Source: Undaria pinnatifida
Lineage: Eukaryota > Sar > Phaeophyceae > Laminariales > Alariaceae
Direction: 5' to 3'
Length of the DNA stretch: 64,000 nucleotides
Assembly: GCA_012845835.1 (NCBI GenBank)
Contig: JABAKD010000004.1
Coordinates: 4,248,265 to 4,312,264 of the forward strand
Made by a program: the position numbers and the translations under genes. Shown here piece by piece: positions 44,891-55,533 of this stretch (positions are counted from its first letter, which is position 1; each line of letters begins with the position of its first letter). The notes beneath the pieces are model-generated. The model was not told where the DNA came from and did no database searches. It was given only the letters and a program-made list of their open reading frames with translations.

Positions 44891-45833
44891 TCAAGCTTCG
44901 TATTGCAAGCGTTTTCCGACTTTAGACAGTCAAAATCAAACCTCTCATCAATGAACGGTGCTTGCGAAACCGACCCAGGTAGAGGAGCTTTCGTAAGTCC
45001 CACCGACTTACGAATGTCCGCAAACGCCGAACCTCCGGCCCCCGCGCTACCCGCACACCGTTCGGCACTGTATCCAGGCGGGGCCCGCTCTTTCGATTAT
45101 ATTACTGGCTCCTCTTCCCCCCCGGCTCCTTACCGACCGTGCATTCATCGCCTCGCCCCTGCTGCCCGTGCGAGAAGCTTAACTTTGCGACCGCCGCTGG
45201 TGGTGCCGTCGGCTGCTGCTGCTGCTGCGGCGGCGGCGGCGGCGACGGCTGCTTCTACGACTGCGTCGCCTGTTGTTGCTGGGGTTGCTGCTGGTACTGT
45301 TGTGGTTGTTGCATCGATGTCGGCGCCAGCGAACCTTGCGTGCGGGCACCGTTTTGCGAAAAATATCCATGCCCGTACGCGCAGTTCCCAGAATTGTAGT
45401 GTAATCCCCGCCACGCGAAGTAGCACGCTCCAGCTGGGGTGCCGTCCTGCTCCAGGCCGGTCACGAACGACCATGCCTGCGCTGTACCATCAATACGGGG
45501 GTGCTCGGCTGGCGGTTGAGCTCCTCCACCGTCCATCCGGGCTTGGGAATATCAAGGGCGGAGCCCATCCTGCCCAGCCGGCTATAGCTTTCACACCGAA
45601 CCCACTCGCGCAAATGCGTAAAGGTTGGCGTGCTCAAAGACGCATATGCGCCTTCGGGAGGGGCAGACGTGGGGAACTGTCGTTTCACGAGCGCAGCAGC
45701 GTCGAACACGAACCCAAAAGACTCGTTGATGTCGCGGTTTGCCTCATAGATCACACGACATCGCACTGCTTCCTGCTTCGGCAGGAGGGAGTTGAAGCGC
45801 GTCGTTATTTACTCCTTAAGCGCTTTCGCCATA

Positions 45834-47067
45834 CAGTGGGGGTTGCGGTTTAAGATAGCGGTGTGCCATACCGACGAAAACTACCTTAAACACGTAGCTC
45901 TCCTAAATCGGTGTAAGATATGTTTTATCTTAAAGCGAGATTTTGGGTTAAAATAAACTTATCTATAACAGAACATATGGGTTTTAGAGAGCCCGGGCCT
46001 GGGGTCAAGAGCGCTTAAAGGGCAGGATGTTGCCGTTGTGCCTATTCGAAGTGTTGAAAGCGCATTTCGTATTGTTTACGCAATATTTACCGTGCGTTGG
46101 AGGGCCGACACGCAGCACGATCCTTCCTTGTTGCGTACTCGCGGAGTATATTAAAACAAAAGTAAATATAAAGAAGAAACACCTGCGTGAGATGAGCTCA
46201 TCAGGCTACGTAGAGTATATTGTCGAATGAATTGTTCTCTTCGGCAGGGTTATTTCAACATCATCTATACCCTGTAAGCGGCCAACATAACACAGAGAGA
46301 GGTGAAGCAGCATGGGCATCACTCACGGTACTACTGTACGTATTATTGTATCTCGGACGCAAAAAACAAGAAGCAGAAAACAACAAAAAACACAAGCTAC
46401 AGCAGCAGTATTTCATTGAGAGCGACTCAAGCCTCCAACAAGGTGCCACCCCTCACTACCAGTGAACCTCACACACTTGCACCCCTGAACCTCACACACC
46501 CACATCCCTGAACCAGACAGACATCCATCCCATGCGTATGACAGCAGCTCTGCAACGTTACAAAAAGTCTGCCATGATAGTTTGCTTCGTTTTCCTCCAC
46601 CCTAACTCCCTCATCCAAGCCAACTTCGCCTTGCGAAGATGGTACGACACCTCGGCCATGTTACATTTCTCTGCTTCACCCTCGAGGTCCCCAAACTGGC
46701 TAGCTACTTTCGTGTAGGGTGGTGTACGCGGAGTGTCTACGGCCTGCGACTTGTCTCCCGCCCAAGAGTCGGCGTCGTCATCATCCGAGTCTAGGATTTG
46801 GTCGGCAAGGTTGTCAAGCGATTCGTCAAAAAGGTCTTCCTTCAAATCGTCTACCATCGCTTTCATTACTTCCTCCTGCGAGTCTATGGTCAGCCATTCC
46901 TCCACCGCGTCCATAGAAGCCTGAGTTGGCTTTGCGCCAGGCTCCAACCTCAGTTCTGTTTAAGATAATCGATGTTCGGTTCAAGATAAGGTGTGCCAAG
47001 CCATTTTTGACTCTCTTAAACGCGTGATTCTCTTAAACTAGGCTATCTTGAACCGCAACCCCCACTG
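45834..47067 (-). mobile_element. Pogo/Tc1-like DNA transposon, non-autonomous
   Basis: Terminal inverted repeats of 26 bp with one mismatch start CAGTGGGGGTTGCGGTT at 45834 and at 47067 (minus strand). TA dinucleotides flank both sides (45832-45833 and 47068-47069), the target duplication of Tc1/mariner/pogo elements. Length is 1,234 bp, too short for a full transposase. Repeated TTTAAGAGA-type subterminal motifs occur inside the right end. It splits the D2 gag. Confidence 0.85.
46558..46947 (-). CDS. C-terminal remnant of a pogo-type transposase
   Basis: 129 codons inside the pogo-like element. It has an acidic stretch (ILDSDDDDADSW) and ends with KTKQTIMADFL, which fits the PCNA-interacting (PIP) pattern Q-x-x-(I/L/M)-x-x-aromatic. 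Drosophila Pogo transposase is known to bind PCNA through such a C-terminal motif. The DNA-binding and DDE catalytic domains are missing, so it cannot transpose alone. It may be a deletion derivative of an autonomous relative. Confidence 0.55.
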   Translation of the reverse strand: MEPGAKPTQASMDAVEEWLTIDSQEEVMKAMVDDLKEDLFDESLDNLADQILDSDDDDADSWAGDKSQAVDTPRTPPYTKVASQFGDLEGEAEKCNMAEVSYHLRKAKLAWMRELGWRKTKQTIMADFL

Positions 47068-47879
47068 TAGTCCGAAGCTCTTGAACGAGGTGATCGACTC
47101 TGTGAGGCAACTGTAGCCTCCTCCTCGGCCTGTCCGACCAGCATCACCAGCACGTCGATGACAGTCTGAAAATGAACTTCAGGTGCTTGTGAAACTGCTA
47201 TAGTGCCCTGCTCCACTGGTGGCACAAACGCATCGATGCCGATTTTCGCCATGGGGGGGGTGATCATCTCGAGGACACGCTTGTTGGAGTCCACTATAAA
47301 CCTAAGCAGGTGGGCCAGTTCGCTCTCGGACGTCGACGGTACAACTAGGCCACCTCTCAGCCCCAACATGTATTCCTAACCCGCCTCTTGCCTCAGCCTC
47401 ATGCTGCGTTTTGTAGTATCTGCTGACAAGTACGTGCTTCGACACTGCCAGCATGCTCCAGACCGCCGAGCGGACTTGCTCCTTCTCTCTACAGTGGCTA
47501 AACGTTGAACACCGCTGGGGAAGGCCCGGCCGGCCGCCACTGTCGTGCCGGGTACGGGTGCACGCCGTCCGGTGGCAGATGAAAATTTTTGTTTGGCGGG
47601 AGTTGCAGGAAATGAGGCATTAGCTGGTGCTGTTCCTGGTTCTGCTGGGGTTGCTGCTGCTGCTGCTGCTGCTGCCATGGTGACGGAGGAACGCCAGCAG
47701 GGGGCGCTGGTTGTGGCAACTGCTGCTGTCGGTGTGACGCCGATCCTGCCGGTAGGGCTGGCTGCTGCTGCTGCTGCTGCCCCCTCCCTGGACAAGGACC
47801 TGGTGGCGGTGACGGTTGTTGTGGATGGCTGGCAGCTGATGTTGATTCCGATGGGCGAGGCTGCCCAACCTTGTGGAGT

Positions 47880-48085
47880 TGTTGCCCAGTTCGCTGCTGC
47901 TGTTGCTGCTGCAGAGCTGCTGCACGTTGTTGCTGCTGTTGCTGTTGTTGTTGCTGCTGTTGCTGTAGTGGTTGTTGTTGTTGATGGTGTTGTTGTTGTT
48001 GTTGCTGTTGTTGATGGTGTTGTTGTTGCTGTTGTTGCTGCTGCTGTTGTTGTTGTTGTTACTTCGGCAGTTGCTGCTGCTGTTA
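47880..48085. repeat. TTG/CTG trinucleotide repeat in gag
   Basis: Nearly uninterrupted TTG and CTG triplets. On the gag strand they encode Asn and Ser/Gln runs. A second CTG/CGG-rich tract lies at about 45200-45310. Confidence 0.85.
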
Positions 48086-48360
48086 ATGTTGCTGTTGCTA
48101 AGCTGTTTAACCTGTTGGCTGAGCAGCGCTACTGCTTCCAGTAGGTACTCACTCAGCCCGTTGCTGGTGCATGCACTTTTTTCTCCTGTCCCCCCACTGA
48201 AGCTCCCTCCGTAGCCCCCTTCACCTTGTTCTCTCTCTCTTCCGGCCGTGCCTCTGGAGCCCCCTTCTTCTCTCCAGCTGGGTACCTCATTGTCTGCACG
48301 CGTCGCGACGAAAAGTGATCGTTGCTTGCTATTTTTCGACATGCTTCCCTTGTTCAACTC

Positions 48361-48600
48361 AACTAACCCAAAAAACAAAATCAAAACCTGCCTCAACACT
48401 GCTCCTACTCGCTGGTTCTTTATTTACACTCTGTCGTTCTTCGAGCCTGCTTCTCGGCTACCGGCTTCGTTGGTGCCGACTGTCTGGCCGACATCAAATC
48501 CCGCCAATTTTCACTTTTTATTATTTACCTCCTACCCAATAATTCTCATAAAGCCTTAATGCAAGTTTGAAATTCAAACTACTTGAATTTTTTACAATTT
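48361..48600 (-). repeat. 5' terminal repeat of D2
   Basis: The block AAAACCTGCCTCAACACTGC to GGTGCCGACTGTCTGG matches the repeats at 31960-32080 and 6730-6850. It lies just upstream of gag, and D3 RT sequence starts directly at its right. Confidence 0.65.
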
Positions 48601-48779
48601 TTCACGAGTCTAACACTGTGACATGCGACATCATGGTTTTTCTTTCAGGTAAAATATACACTTTATACAGTGGTATTGCAGTGAGCGTGTTCGTCAGCTG
48701 AGGCTATGAAACCCCAGTGTTACCCGGGTGAAGCCTCCAACCCAAAAAGCAGTAAGCCCAAACTCTGATACGAACACAT

Positions 48780-49673
48780 CATCCACCATGTAGCAAAAGT
48801 TCTATGCCTGCTGGGGTGTTACTCTCACATTCCTTAACACACCCGTCACCTTTGCATTTGCCAACAAAATTCGTTTCCGATGGAACCTTATTCGGAGATC
48901 GGTTAGCGCCTGTGACAGTGTTAGAAGGGTTCGCCCGCAGAGGTATTTCGGCACTTCTTCCGTATGTGTATCTTTGCTCAATCCTCCCTTCTCTCCGCTG
49001 GCTGCCTGTACGTCAGAAGAGTAGTCGTTGATAATTATACTTTGTGTGTAACAACTGCGCCAAGGGGTGCCACAGGTTGGCCCTTGATCGACGACGCTGA
49101 ATCTCTGTTGAACACAAGGAACCAATTTCGTCGTACGTCGTCCAACAACGTTTCCCACACGAAGTCTATGCGCTCTCGTACACCACTGCGATCACCATAC
49201 TGCAAGGCTCTGGTTGGGTCAAGGTTTGTAACTGTCAAATTCACTGGAACGCCGTTCTGGATTATGTCTATGAGCTCGTCAATTTCTGAAAAACCTTTCA
49301 CGTCCCCAAAGTAGTCTGTGAACTGATCGACGGACAGCGGAGGTGACACCAGAGTGCCTCCGATGCCGACGGCCACTTTTCCCACTCTACTCTCTCGTAC
49401 GTGTAACAGCTCCATACACGTCTCTGCCATCCCGCGAATGATTTGCTTCATGGTAGTGAGATCCTGTGCTTTGTTTGCCATCGATGCTTTGGTTTGATTC
49501 ATTTCCAGTTCAGTTCGGCAGTTCTTGATTGTTTGCCACATTTGCAACTTCAAGTTCGTGTTTGCGCTTGGCTGTGGTAAGGTTCTCCTCCATCTAAAGG
49601 AGTAGCTATCTGTAGTACCGACTCGTGTAGCATTTTTACCTTTTTTTGCTTTTTCGGCCTCACTTTTTCGCAT
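48780..49673 (-). pseudogene. pol: D3 RT N-terminal half
   Basis: The frame 49673-49035 runs through NKAQDLTTMKQIIRGMAET, GIGGTLVSPPLSVDQF, IQNGVPVNLTVTNLDPTRA and SSIKGQPVAPLGAVVTHKV; 49158-48802 continues with IINDYSSDVQAASGEKGG, HTEEVPKYLCGRTLLTLS and RNVRVTPQQA. It is the best-preserved example of this part in the window and a good reference for the SINE-free site. Confidence 0.8.
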
Positions 49674-49697
49674 TGCTTTTGAGGACTCTGGCCAGCA

Positions 49698-50550
49698 TTA
49701 CATTGACCCTGTCTCAGAGGTCTCTCTTGTCCAGGGTGCTAATGCGTTAACCCTTTCCCGAAATGTCTCCTTCGGAAACGGGGGTGTCAAATCATCGTAA
49801 GTCTGTCTAGAATTTCGACGGTTTTGACCTAAGCAGCTCTGTCTAGAGCTATACCAGGTACCTTTCTTCTCTTTCCCACGGAACGTGCCCTGCGACCGGG
49901 AGGACTCTTCTGGGCTCTGGGTTGCCAGGACATCAGAATTTAGTCTAGAATTTTTGCTGTCCTGATTTTCATAACTCTGTCTAGAGCTACTGCGCTTCTT
50001 TTTCGTTTCTAAGGTGTGTTCCACCGGGGAGGTCTCTCTCCGATTGAACTTCACAATTCTGTCTAAAATCGTGGGTGTTCTGACAGTTCTCACTTCGTCT
50101 GTCTAGAGAAATATATATTTTTTCTGCTCGCCTAGTACTAGGCTCCCGAGAGACCTCTCTCGGATTCAAAGGTGTCAGATCTTATCATAATTGCGTCTCG
50201 AATGTTTGTGTTCTGCACTCTTAAAGCCTGACCAGAGCTACCACTCCTTTTTTCCCACTCTGTCTAGAGGGAGGTCTCTTCTCTTCTGCTCGACTGGTAT
50301 TAGTCACCCGAGAGGTTTCTCTCGGATTCAAAGGTGTCAAATCATCATAATTCGGTCTCGAGCGTTTGCTGTTCTGCACTCTGAAAGCCTGACTACAGCT
50401 ATTACTTTTAGTTTTCGTTCCGATGCCGCCCTGAGCCGAGGAGGTCTCTCCCCGCTTCAAGGTTGTCTGCTCCTCAACATTATGCCTAGAGCATCTGCTG
50501 TTGACCTCATCACCCTGCCTACCGCTAAACCGTTTATTTTTTGCCCCCAC
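49698..50550 (-). pseudogene. D3 repetitive Arg/Ser/Asn-rich ORF
   Basis: Two frames: 50550-50221 (NSKRSRPNYDDLTPLNPRE) and 50093-49698 (RSSSRQSYENQDSKNSR, GKEKKGTWYSSRQSCLG). Here GKEKKGT continues directly, showing the site where a retroposon entered D5. Confidence 0.6.
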
Positions 50551-50663
50551 AACCTATTTTATATTCGTGCACAGTGTAGTAAAGATGCGTTAGGGTAGGA
50601 TGGTGGGAAAAATTACGATCAAAACCTGCCTCAACGCTGCTCCTACTCGCTGTTCCTTTCTTC

Positions 50664-50880
50664 GGCAGGATTCCGTCTGACAGGAGGATAGCACTCTCGG
50701 CACGGCGTGCTGTCTGAGCACGCTGTCCGAGGTCTGCTGTGGTCGTACGAGGGTGCCCTGAAGGCGATGTCCCAGCAACGCTCACAGCGTGAAGGGGGTG
50801 TAGTAGCACGCTCCACACCCGCTGATGGTGAGGTTCGAATCGGGTAGACTGACTTGGTGTTGGGAAATGGCCCACAGATG
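50664..50880 (+). repeat. Fragment of N-element interior
   Basis: Matches 52145-52350 of N2 and the reverse complement of 14545-14760 of N1, including GCGATGTCCCAGCA and GAGGTTCGAATCGGGT. No LTR is attached. Confidence 0.7.
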
Positions 50881-50889
50881 CTCCGACTA

Positions 50890-51725
50890 TCTGGGAGTAG
50901 ATTAAAATATTTGCAAAAATAAATATTTCAAGTAACTCATGTATTCGCAGTATTTGGCCTTCGTGTACTGCGAGATACTCTTATTTCTCGGAGTATTTCA
51001 TTATTCTGTACAACGAATACTGCCTTACTCAATAGTATTTGGGTTTGATAATCAGGAATACTGCTGTACTTGAAGTATCTCTGGGTGCAATACTCTGGAA
51101 TACTGTCTGTGCTCAAAGTATTTAAGGATTCTGTACTGCACGTCCTTGAGTACTCGCAGTATTTCGGCTTTCAATGCTGCTTATACTTTCAATACTCGGA
51201 GTATTTCAGCATTCAATACTCCGAGGTGCAGTAATACTCGCAGTATTTCAGGGTTTTGTACTGCGAGGTACTGCTGGTTAGAGTATTGCTCGGAGTATTT
51301 CACTCGAACGCTGCAATACGTCGGGGTTCAATACTCTCGATACTCGGAGTACTCCAAGTATTTTAGATGTTTGTACTGCGGGTACTGCTAGTACCCGAGC
51401 ATATGTACTGCCCATATTCCCAGTACTCGCAGTATTTGGGCCATCAGTACTGCTCATAATCCAAGTACTACGAGTATTTAAGCCGCCAGTACTCTAAATA
51501 CTCCGAGTATTTTACTCGAACGCTGAAATATTTCGGAGTTCAATATTGTCGATACTCGGAGTACTCCAAGTATTTTAGATGTTTGCACTGCGGGTACTGC
51601 TAGTACCCGAGCACATGTACTGCCCATATTCCCAGTACTCGCAGTATTTGGGCTATCAGTACTGCTCATACTCCAAGTACTACGAGTATTTAGGCCGCCA
51701 GTACTCTAAATACTCCAAAGTACTC
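50890..51725. repeat. AGTACT/AGTATT-rich satellite
   Basis: Dense occurrences of AGTATT, AATACT, AGTACT and GAGTAC alternate with short spacers such as CGCAGTATTT. Superimposed is a 212-bp tandem period: the block from 51302 (ACTCGAACGCTG) recurs from 51514 with few changes. The array continues after N2 at 54868-54965, so N2 inserted into it. Confidence 0.85.
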
Positions 51726-52052
51726 TGTGGACAGTGGAGCACCAGAGAGTGTGTAGTGTTGGTGGTGAGATACGACACCTGATCTTCGAGGTGGTGATTG
51801 ATTGCTGAGGATCTGATGTGGAGTGTGAAAGTTCGTTAGATCTGAAAACAATAGGGGTTTATACTTATCCTCTTTTGGATTTTGGTATGGGGATCCGGGG
51901 ATGATTCAAATCGATTGTTTTCTTGTGTTTGGAGTTACTGCAACAACTTCTCTTTTCTTTCCTAGCAACTGAATGGTGCTGACCATCCCCCCTCAGGCCA
52001 AGGGGGTATACTTTCTGGTCAGTAGACCTTGCCTAGCTTAGGCGTGTCCATA
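51726..52052 (+). repeat. N2 5' LTR
   Basis: TGTGGACAGTGGAGCACC to TGTCCATA, 327 bp. Confidence 0.8.
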
Positions 52053-54534
52053 TTTATCGATAGTTCAGGTTGAACACACCGACGTTATAGTCAGGGGTAT
52101 TTTTCTGGTACGATTGTGACAGCAGCAAGCAGGTGTAGATTGGGCCGCGTTTCGGCAGGAAGCCATCTGACCCGATAAGGGCGGTGTCCATATGCTGCCT
52201 GAGGACTCCGAACGATGTCTGCTGTGGTTTTACGAGGGGCCGCTAGAGGCGATGTCCCAGCATCGCACCCGTGGAAGGTCTGCAGCAGCAGGCCCCGCAT
52301 CTGATGATGGCGAGGTTCGAATCGGGTTGATTGCCTTGGTTCTGTGAAATATTGCAGTAGAAGCAGGATTTGATCCGCTGAAGATTGAACTTGGGCAGCG
52401 AAGACATACCCGCCGATTACAAGGACTCAAGGCTTTCGGGTGGCATGCTGGCGAGATGAACACACCGAAATGCGGTTTGTTTAGCGGTGCCGACTGAGGG
52501 CTGTCGCGTCGCGCGTCCCAAGGGAGAAGGGGCGTCATCACGTGCGAAGCATGTGATTGATAAACGCGGCGAGAGATGCTTTAATCTCCCCTGCTGGGAT
52601 TCTAGATCGTCGCGAGGATATCCACTTCGGGAGGCGGAGCGAGGAGTTAGGAAGTCACACGTCTATACAACCGTTAGAGAAGGCGGTTGCGCTCTGTATT
52701 AAGAATAGGAGGAGCCGGAGTGCCGCCGAAAGGGGGTGGTTGATAACACGAATTTTTCCAGGCCCTGAGAGCTTGACTCTTGTCTTAGCTATGTGCCGAC
52801 TTGGCTTCCACCATGGAGCCCGCACGCATCATACTTTCAAGGTGTGAGTCTGATTAGGTTTTTTGAATATACTGCTGTATTTGTCGCGCGCATTTCCGCG
52901 CGTCGGGCCCTATTTAGAACATAGGGGCAACCGTGCTGCGTGCATTGCTCGATAGAATTATACACTGTCTTGGTATGTGTCGTGTTGATTGCCCATACAT
53001 AGCAGTATACGGCATAATACAACGCATGCTTTGCGACTGGTGTCAATCTGATTTGAGTGCTTGTGTGTAGCAGAATAATCTTGTGACAATCAACGCATTA
53101 TTCTGCGAGTACATGCTGCATGCCTCTGTACAAAGAGAGGATCTCGTCGTAGCTGCTGAGGGTTTACTGAAAGGGGGGTTTTATAATGCGTGTGTGCATG
53201 CCGATGGCCTCTGCACGAAAACAACGACGTCCACGTATTGCCGCAAAGAACCTGGTACTTGCTTTCCCTCTTGCATATGCATGAGTCAGCCTTAAGGAGC
53301 TTGTGTTCCCAAAAGTATCAAAACCGTATTTGCGTTCGAACATTATACATAGACTATACATGTGCATTAGCATGTGTTTTCGCCTAAAGATTGAAGCGAG
53401 CACGTATGGTATCGTGGCGTGTCCCTTGCTATACAAAACCTATACTACCGTACGCGCGTTGTAGTGTGTATTTCAGAACACATTAAGTGCAGATGTACGT
53501 ATGCCTAGAATGTGTGCTCTGTGTTGCCTGAAGAACACAAAGATACGTAATTGCGTTGGCGGATTGGCGTGTTCCCTAGGCCAATTTATGTTGTTTCTGA
53601 TGAACAAAGAGGAGCAGTATGAGACTATCGCTATGTTTATTCCGATGTATTCCTAGTGAAAAATAGAGGAACCTTTCCAGTTGAAGAAAACTGCTTGGGG
53701 GCCAACCGATCAGCAACAGAACCCAATGTTCAAGTCTGCTATACAGCGTTGCATATATGCTGGCTGTGTTTACTAGTAGATATTTGTGTCTTCCGTAAAT
53801 TTTTGTATTGGTCACTTTTGTAGGGTCATTTGTGCTTGCTATCTGTTTTTGGGCGCATGAGACGATTGTCTTGTTCTGTTGTAGTACAATGAGTGTGCTC
53901 ATGTATCGCTTCTGGTTTTTGTCTTCAAACAAGCGAGGCTTGTTGAATGCGTGATGCATGTTCGTGTGATGTCAGTGAAATGTATATATAACGACAAAGC
54001 TGAAGAAGTAATATGGTATCACGCTGTGATTTCTCTGCGGTTTTCGCGTGAATTGAGCGACAATCCTCCTGGAATGTTTTTACGGCATTAACTTGCTGAG
54101 TGCATCAGTTTGTAGTATAATTGTGGATGAAAGCGGATGATACTGTTCGTGTAGTCGTAAAAGGGTTCTTACGATGCTTATATTTTGGTCGGCTTTTTTT
54201 TTTTGGTTTCCGTCTGCCTTGCGACTCATACGTACAAGTGTTTTTTTTCAAGTTTGCATGTGAAAACATAAACGAATATATGCCGTATCTATTGATGATA
54301 TTGCTATGCTTTAATGCATGATTTGTGCCAGGTGATCGTGTGTGAATGTTTTTGTGAAGTATTGTTATGTTTCATGACTCGTAATCATCGGGTATGGTTC
54401 TACATGTATTTGGTTGCTTATCATTCAAAAACGACATGTACTTTTTCTTTGATGTTTTTTGTCTAGCTGGTGCTCACTTTTGATCAAAGCTTGTTCAAGA
54501 ACTATTTCGAGTAGGAACGCGCTTTTGGGGTCAT

Positions 54535-54867
54535 TGGGGACAGTGGAGCACCAGAGAGTGTGTAGTGTTGGTGGTAAGATACGACATCTGATCTTCTTGG
54601 TGGTGATTGATTGCTGTGGATCTGATGTGGAGTGTCAACATTATTAATAGTTACATCTGAATACAGTAGGTGTTTTTACTTATCCTCTTCTGGATTCTGG
54701 TATGGGAATTCGGGGATGAAGTTCGCTTGATTTCTTTTGTTTGGAGCTAATATATCAACTTATCCTTCTCTCTCTTTCTAGCGCTTAATGTTGCTGACCA
54801 GCCCCCCTCAGGCCAAGGGAAGATACTTTCTGGTCAGTAGACCTAGCCTAGCTTAGCCGTGTCTATA
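54535..54867 (+). repeat. N2 3' LTR
   Basis: TGGGGACAGTGGAGCACC to TGTCTATA, 333 bp; several differences from the 5' LTR indicate an older insertion than gypsy copy A. Confidence 0.8.
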
Positions 54868-54965
54868 ACTTGGAGTATTTTGCTCCGATAATACTCTGCT
54901 CACACTCCAAGTAATCGCAGTATTTGTGCCGTCGGTGCTGTGTATACTACAGAATAATAATGCTA
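54868..54965. repeat. Right part of the AGTACT/AGTATT satellite
   Basis: GGAGTATTTTGCTCC, GATAATACTC and CGCAGTATTT continue the array left of N2. Confidence 0.75.
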
Positions 54966-55285
54966 GTATCTTTTTTCCACAGTCGTCGTAGGATCAATGC
55001 ACCGTACGAGTAGTTCGCGCGGAGTAGCTCCACATGTAGGCTTTTTATTCTCCTGTTGGCGGGGACTGTCGCTGAGAGGCTCCGGCTGCTGCTCTTCTTC
55101 TTGCAACTCTGACGCCTCTGCTGCACTCTCCAGAAGCGGTCGAAGAAGTGCTCATGCCGTATAGCAGGCAACGCAGAGCTAGCTAGAGGCACCTATTCAT
55201 TGGTATTGCATACTGACGTCACACGAACATGATTGCAATACCGATACCAATCAATACTGAGTGAGGTGTTGTAATGTTGTGTGTG
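54966..55285. other. No gene recognised
   Basis: Only short frames. A hairpin is possible between ATTGGTATTGCA (about 55198) and TGCAATACCGATACCAAT (about 55232). Confidence 0.4.
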
Positions 55286-55533
55286 TTGTTATATTTGGCT
55301 CAAGAATTGTAGGTTAATTTCACGCAGTAAAATAATGCCTGGGAAGACATGACGAGGGAACAATGATATATTATGCTCCCCAACAAGCAAACACTTCGTT
55401 CTGACCCGCTTCTTACGTTACATCTTGGCCCATTACCTAGGAAAAACGGTACAACTGGCCACAGCCTTCTCGATTGGGAAGCCCGATAATCTCTAAAAGC
55501 ACACTACTTTAGTTTCTGTTTCTTATAGTTACC

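Larger units (their letters stand above)
45080..48399 (-). pseudogene. gag: D2 gag, interrupted by a pogo-like transposon
   Basis: The N-terminal part (48399-47620) contains MSKNSKQRSLFVATRAD, then long Asn and Ser runs written by TTG/CTG repeats. A middle part (47369-47068) has FIVDSNKRVLEMITPPMAK and DAFVPPVEQGTIAV. After the transposon (45834-47067) the frame resumes with EAVRCRVIYEANRDINESFG, AALVKRQFPTSAPPEGAYAS and PTFTHLREWV, then AQAWSFVTGLEQDG and LHYNSGNCAYGHGYF. A Gln-rich C-terminus follows near 45260. I recognise it only as the structural protein of this element family; the Cys/His cluster may bind RNA. Confidence 0.65.
31722..48600 (-). mobile_element. D2: long DIRS/Ngaro-like YR retroelement with three later insertions
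   Basis: After removing gypsy copy C, a SINE and a pogo-like element, about 7.4 kb remain. On the minus strand the order is terminal repeat (48.6-48.36), gag (48.3-45.1), repetitive ORF (44.9-44.0), RT (43.9-42.3), RNase H (42.3-41.3), tyrosine recombinase (41.3-40.35), then repeat blocks at 40330-40044 and 32080-31722 that are one unit split by copy C. The direct-repeat layout and the recombinase instead of a DDE integrase identify the class. All genes are broken. Confidence 0.8.
48600..50663 (-). mobile_element. D3: shortened DIRS/Ngaro-like element
   Basis: Contains a terminal-repeat piece (50583-50663), the repetitive ORF and the RT N-terminal half, and stops at 48600 against D2. Gag, RNase H and recombinase are missing. 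Its 5' repeat abuts a piece of N-element interior. Confidence 0.7.
51726..54867 (+). mobile_element. N2: non-autonomous LTR retrotransposon
   Basis: LTRs at 51726-52052 and 54535-54867 enclose about 2.5 kb without coding signal. The 4-bp flanks ACTC and ACTT differ at one base, so the target duplication is imperfect. The interior aligns in inverted orientation with N1. The 3' LTR is preceded by TTTTGGGGTCAT. Confidence 0.8.

Noticed and set aside
44903-45853. 316-codon plus-strand frame
   Set aside because: It lies antisense to gag, whose minus-strand peptides match the related fragment at 26840-27062; the plus frame is a by-product of CTG/CGG-rich sequence.
47545-48214. Plus-strand frames rich in Val, Ala and Leu
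   Set aside because: They are read through the TTG/CTG repeats opposite the D2 gag and have no independent support.
50830-50850. GAGGTTCGAATCGGGT looks like a tRNA B box
   Set aside because: The same block recurs in N1 and N2 interiors, no A box lies at a suitable distance, and no cloverleaf can be drawn.
51146-51391. Tyr/Ser-rich 81-codon frame
   Set aside because: It is only the satellite hexamer read in one frame.
50890-51725. CRISPR-like array
   Set aside because: Repeats are hexamer-scale, spacers irregular, and the sequence is eukaryotic retrotransposon territory.
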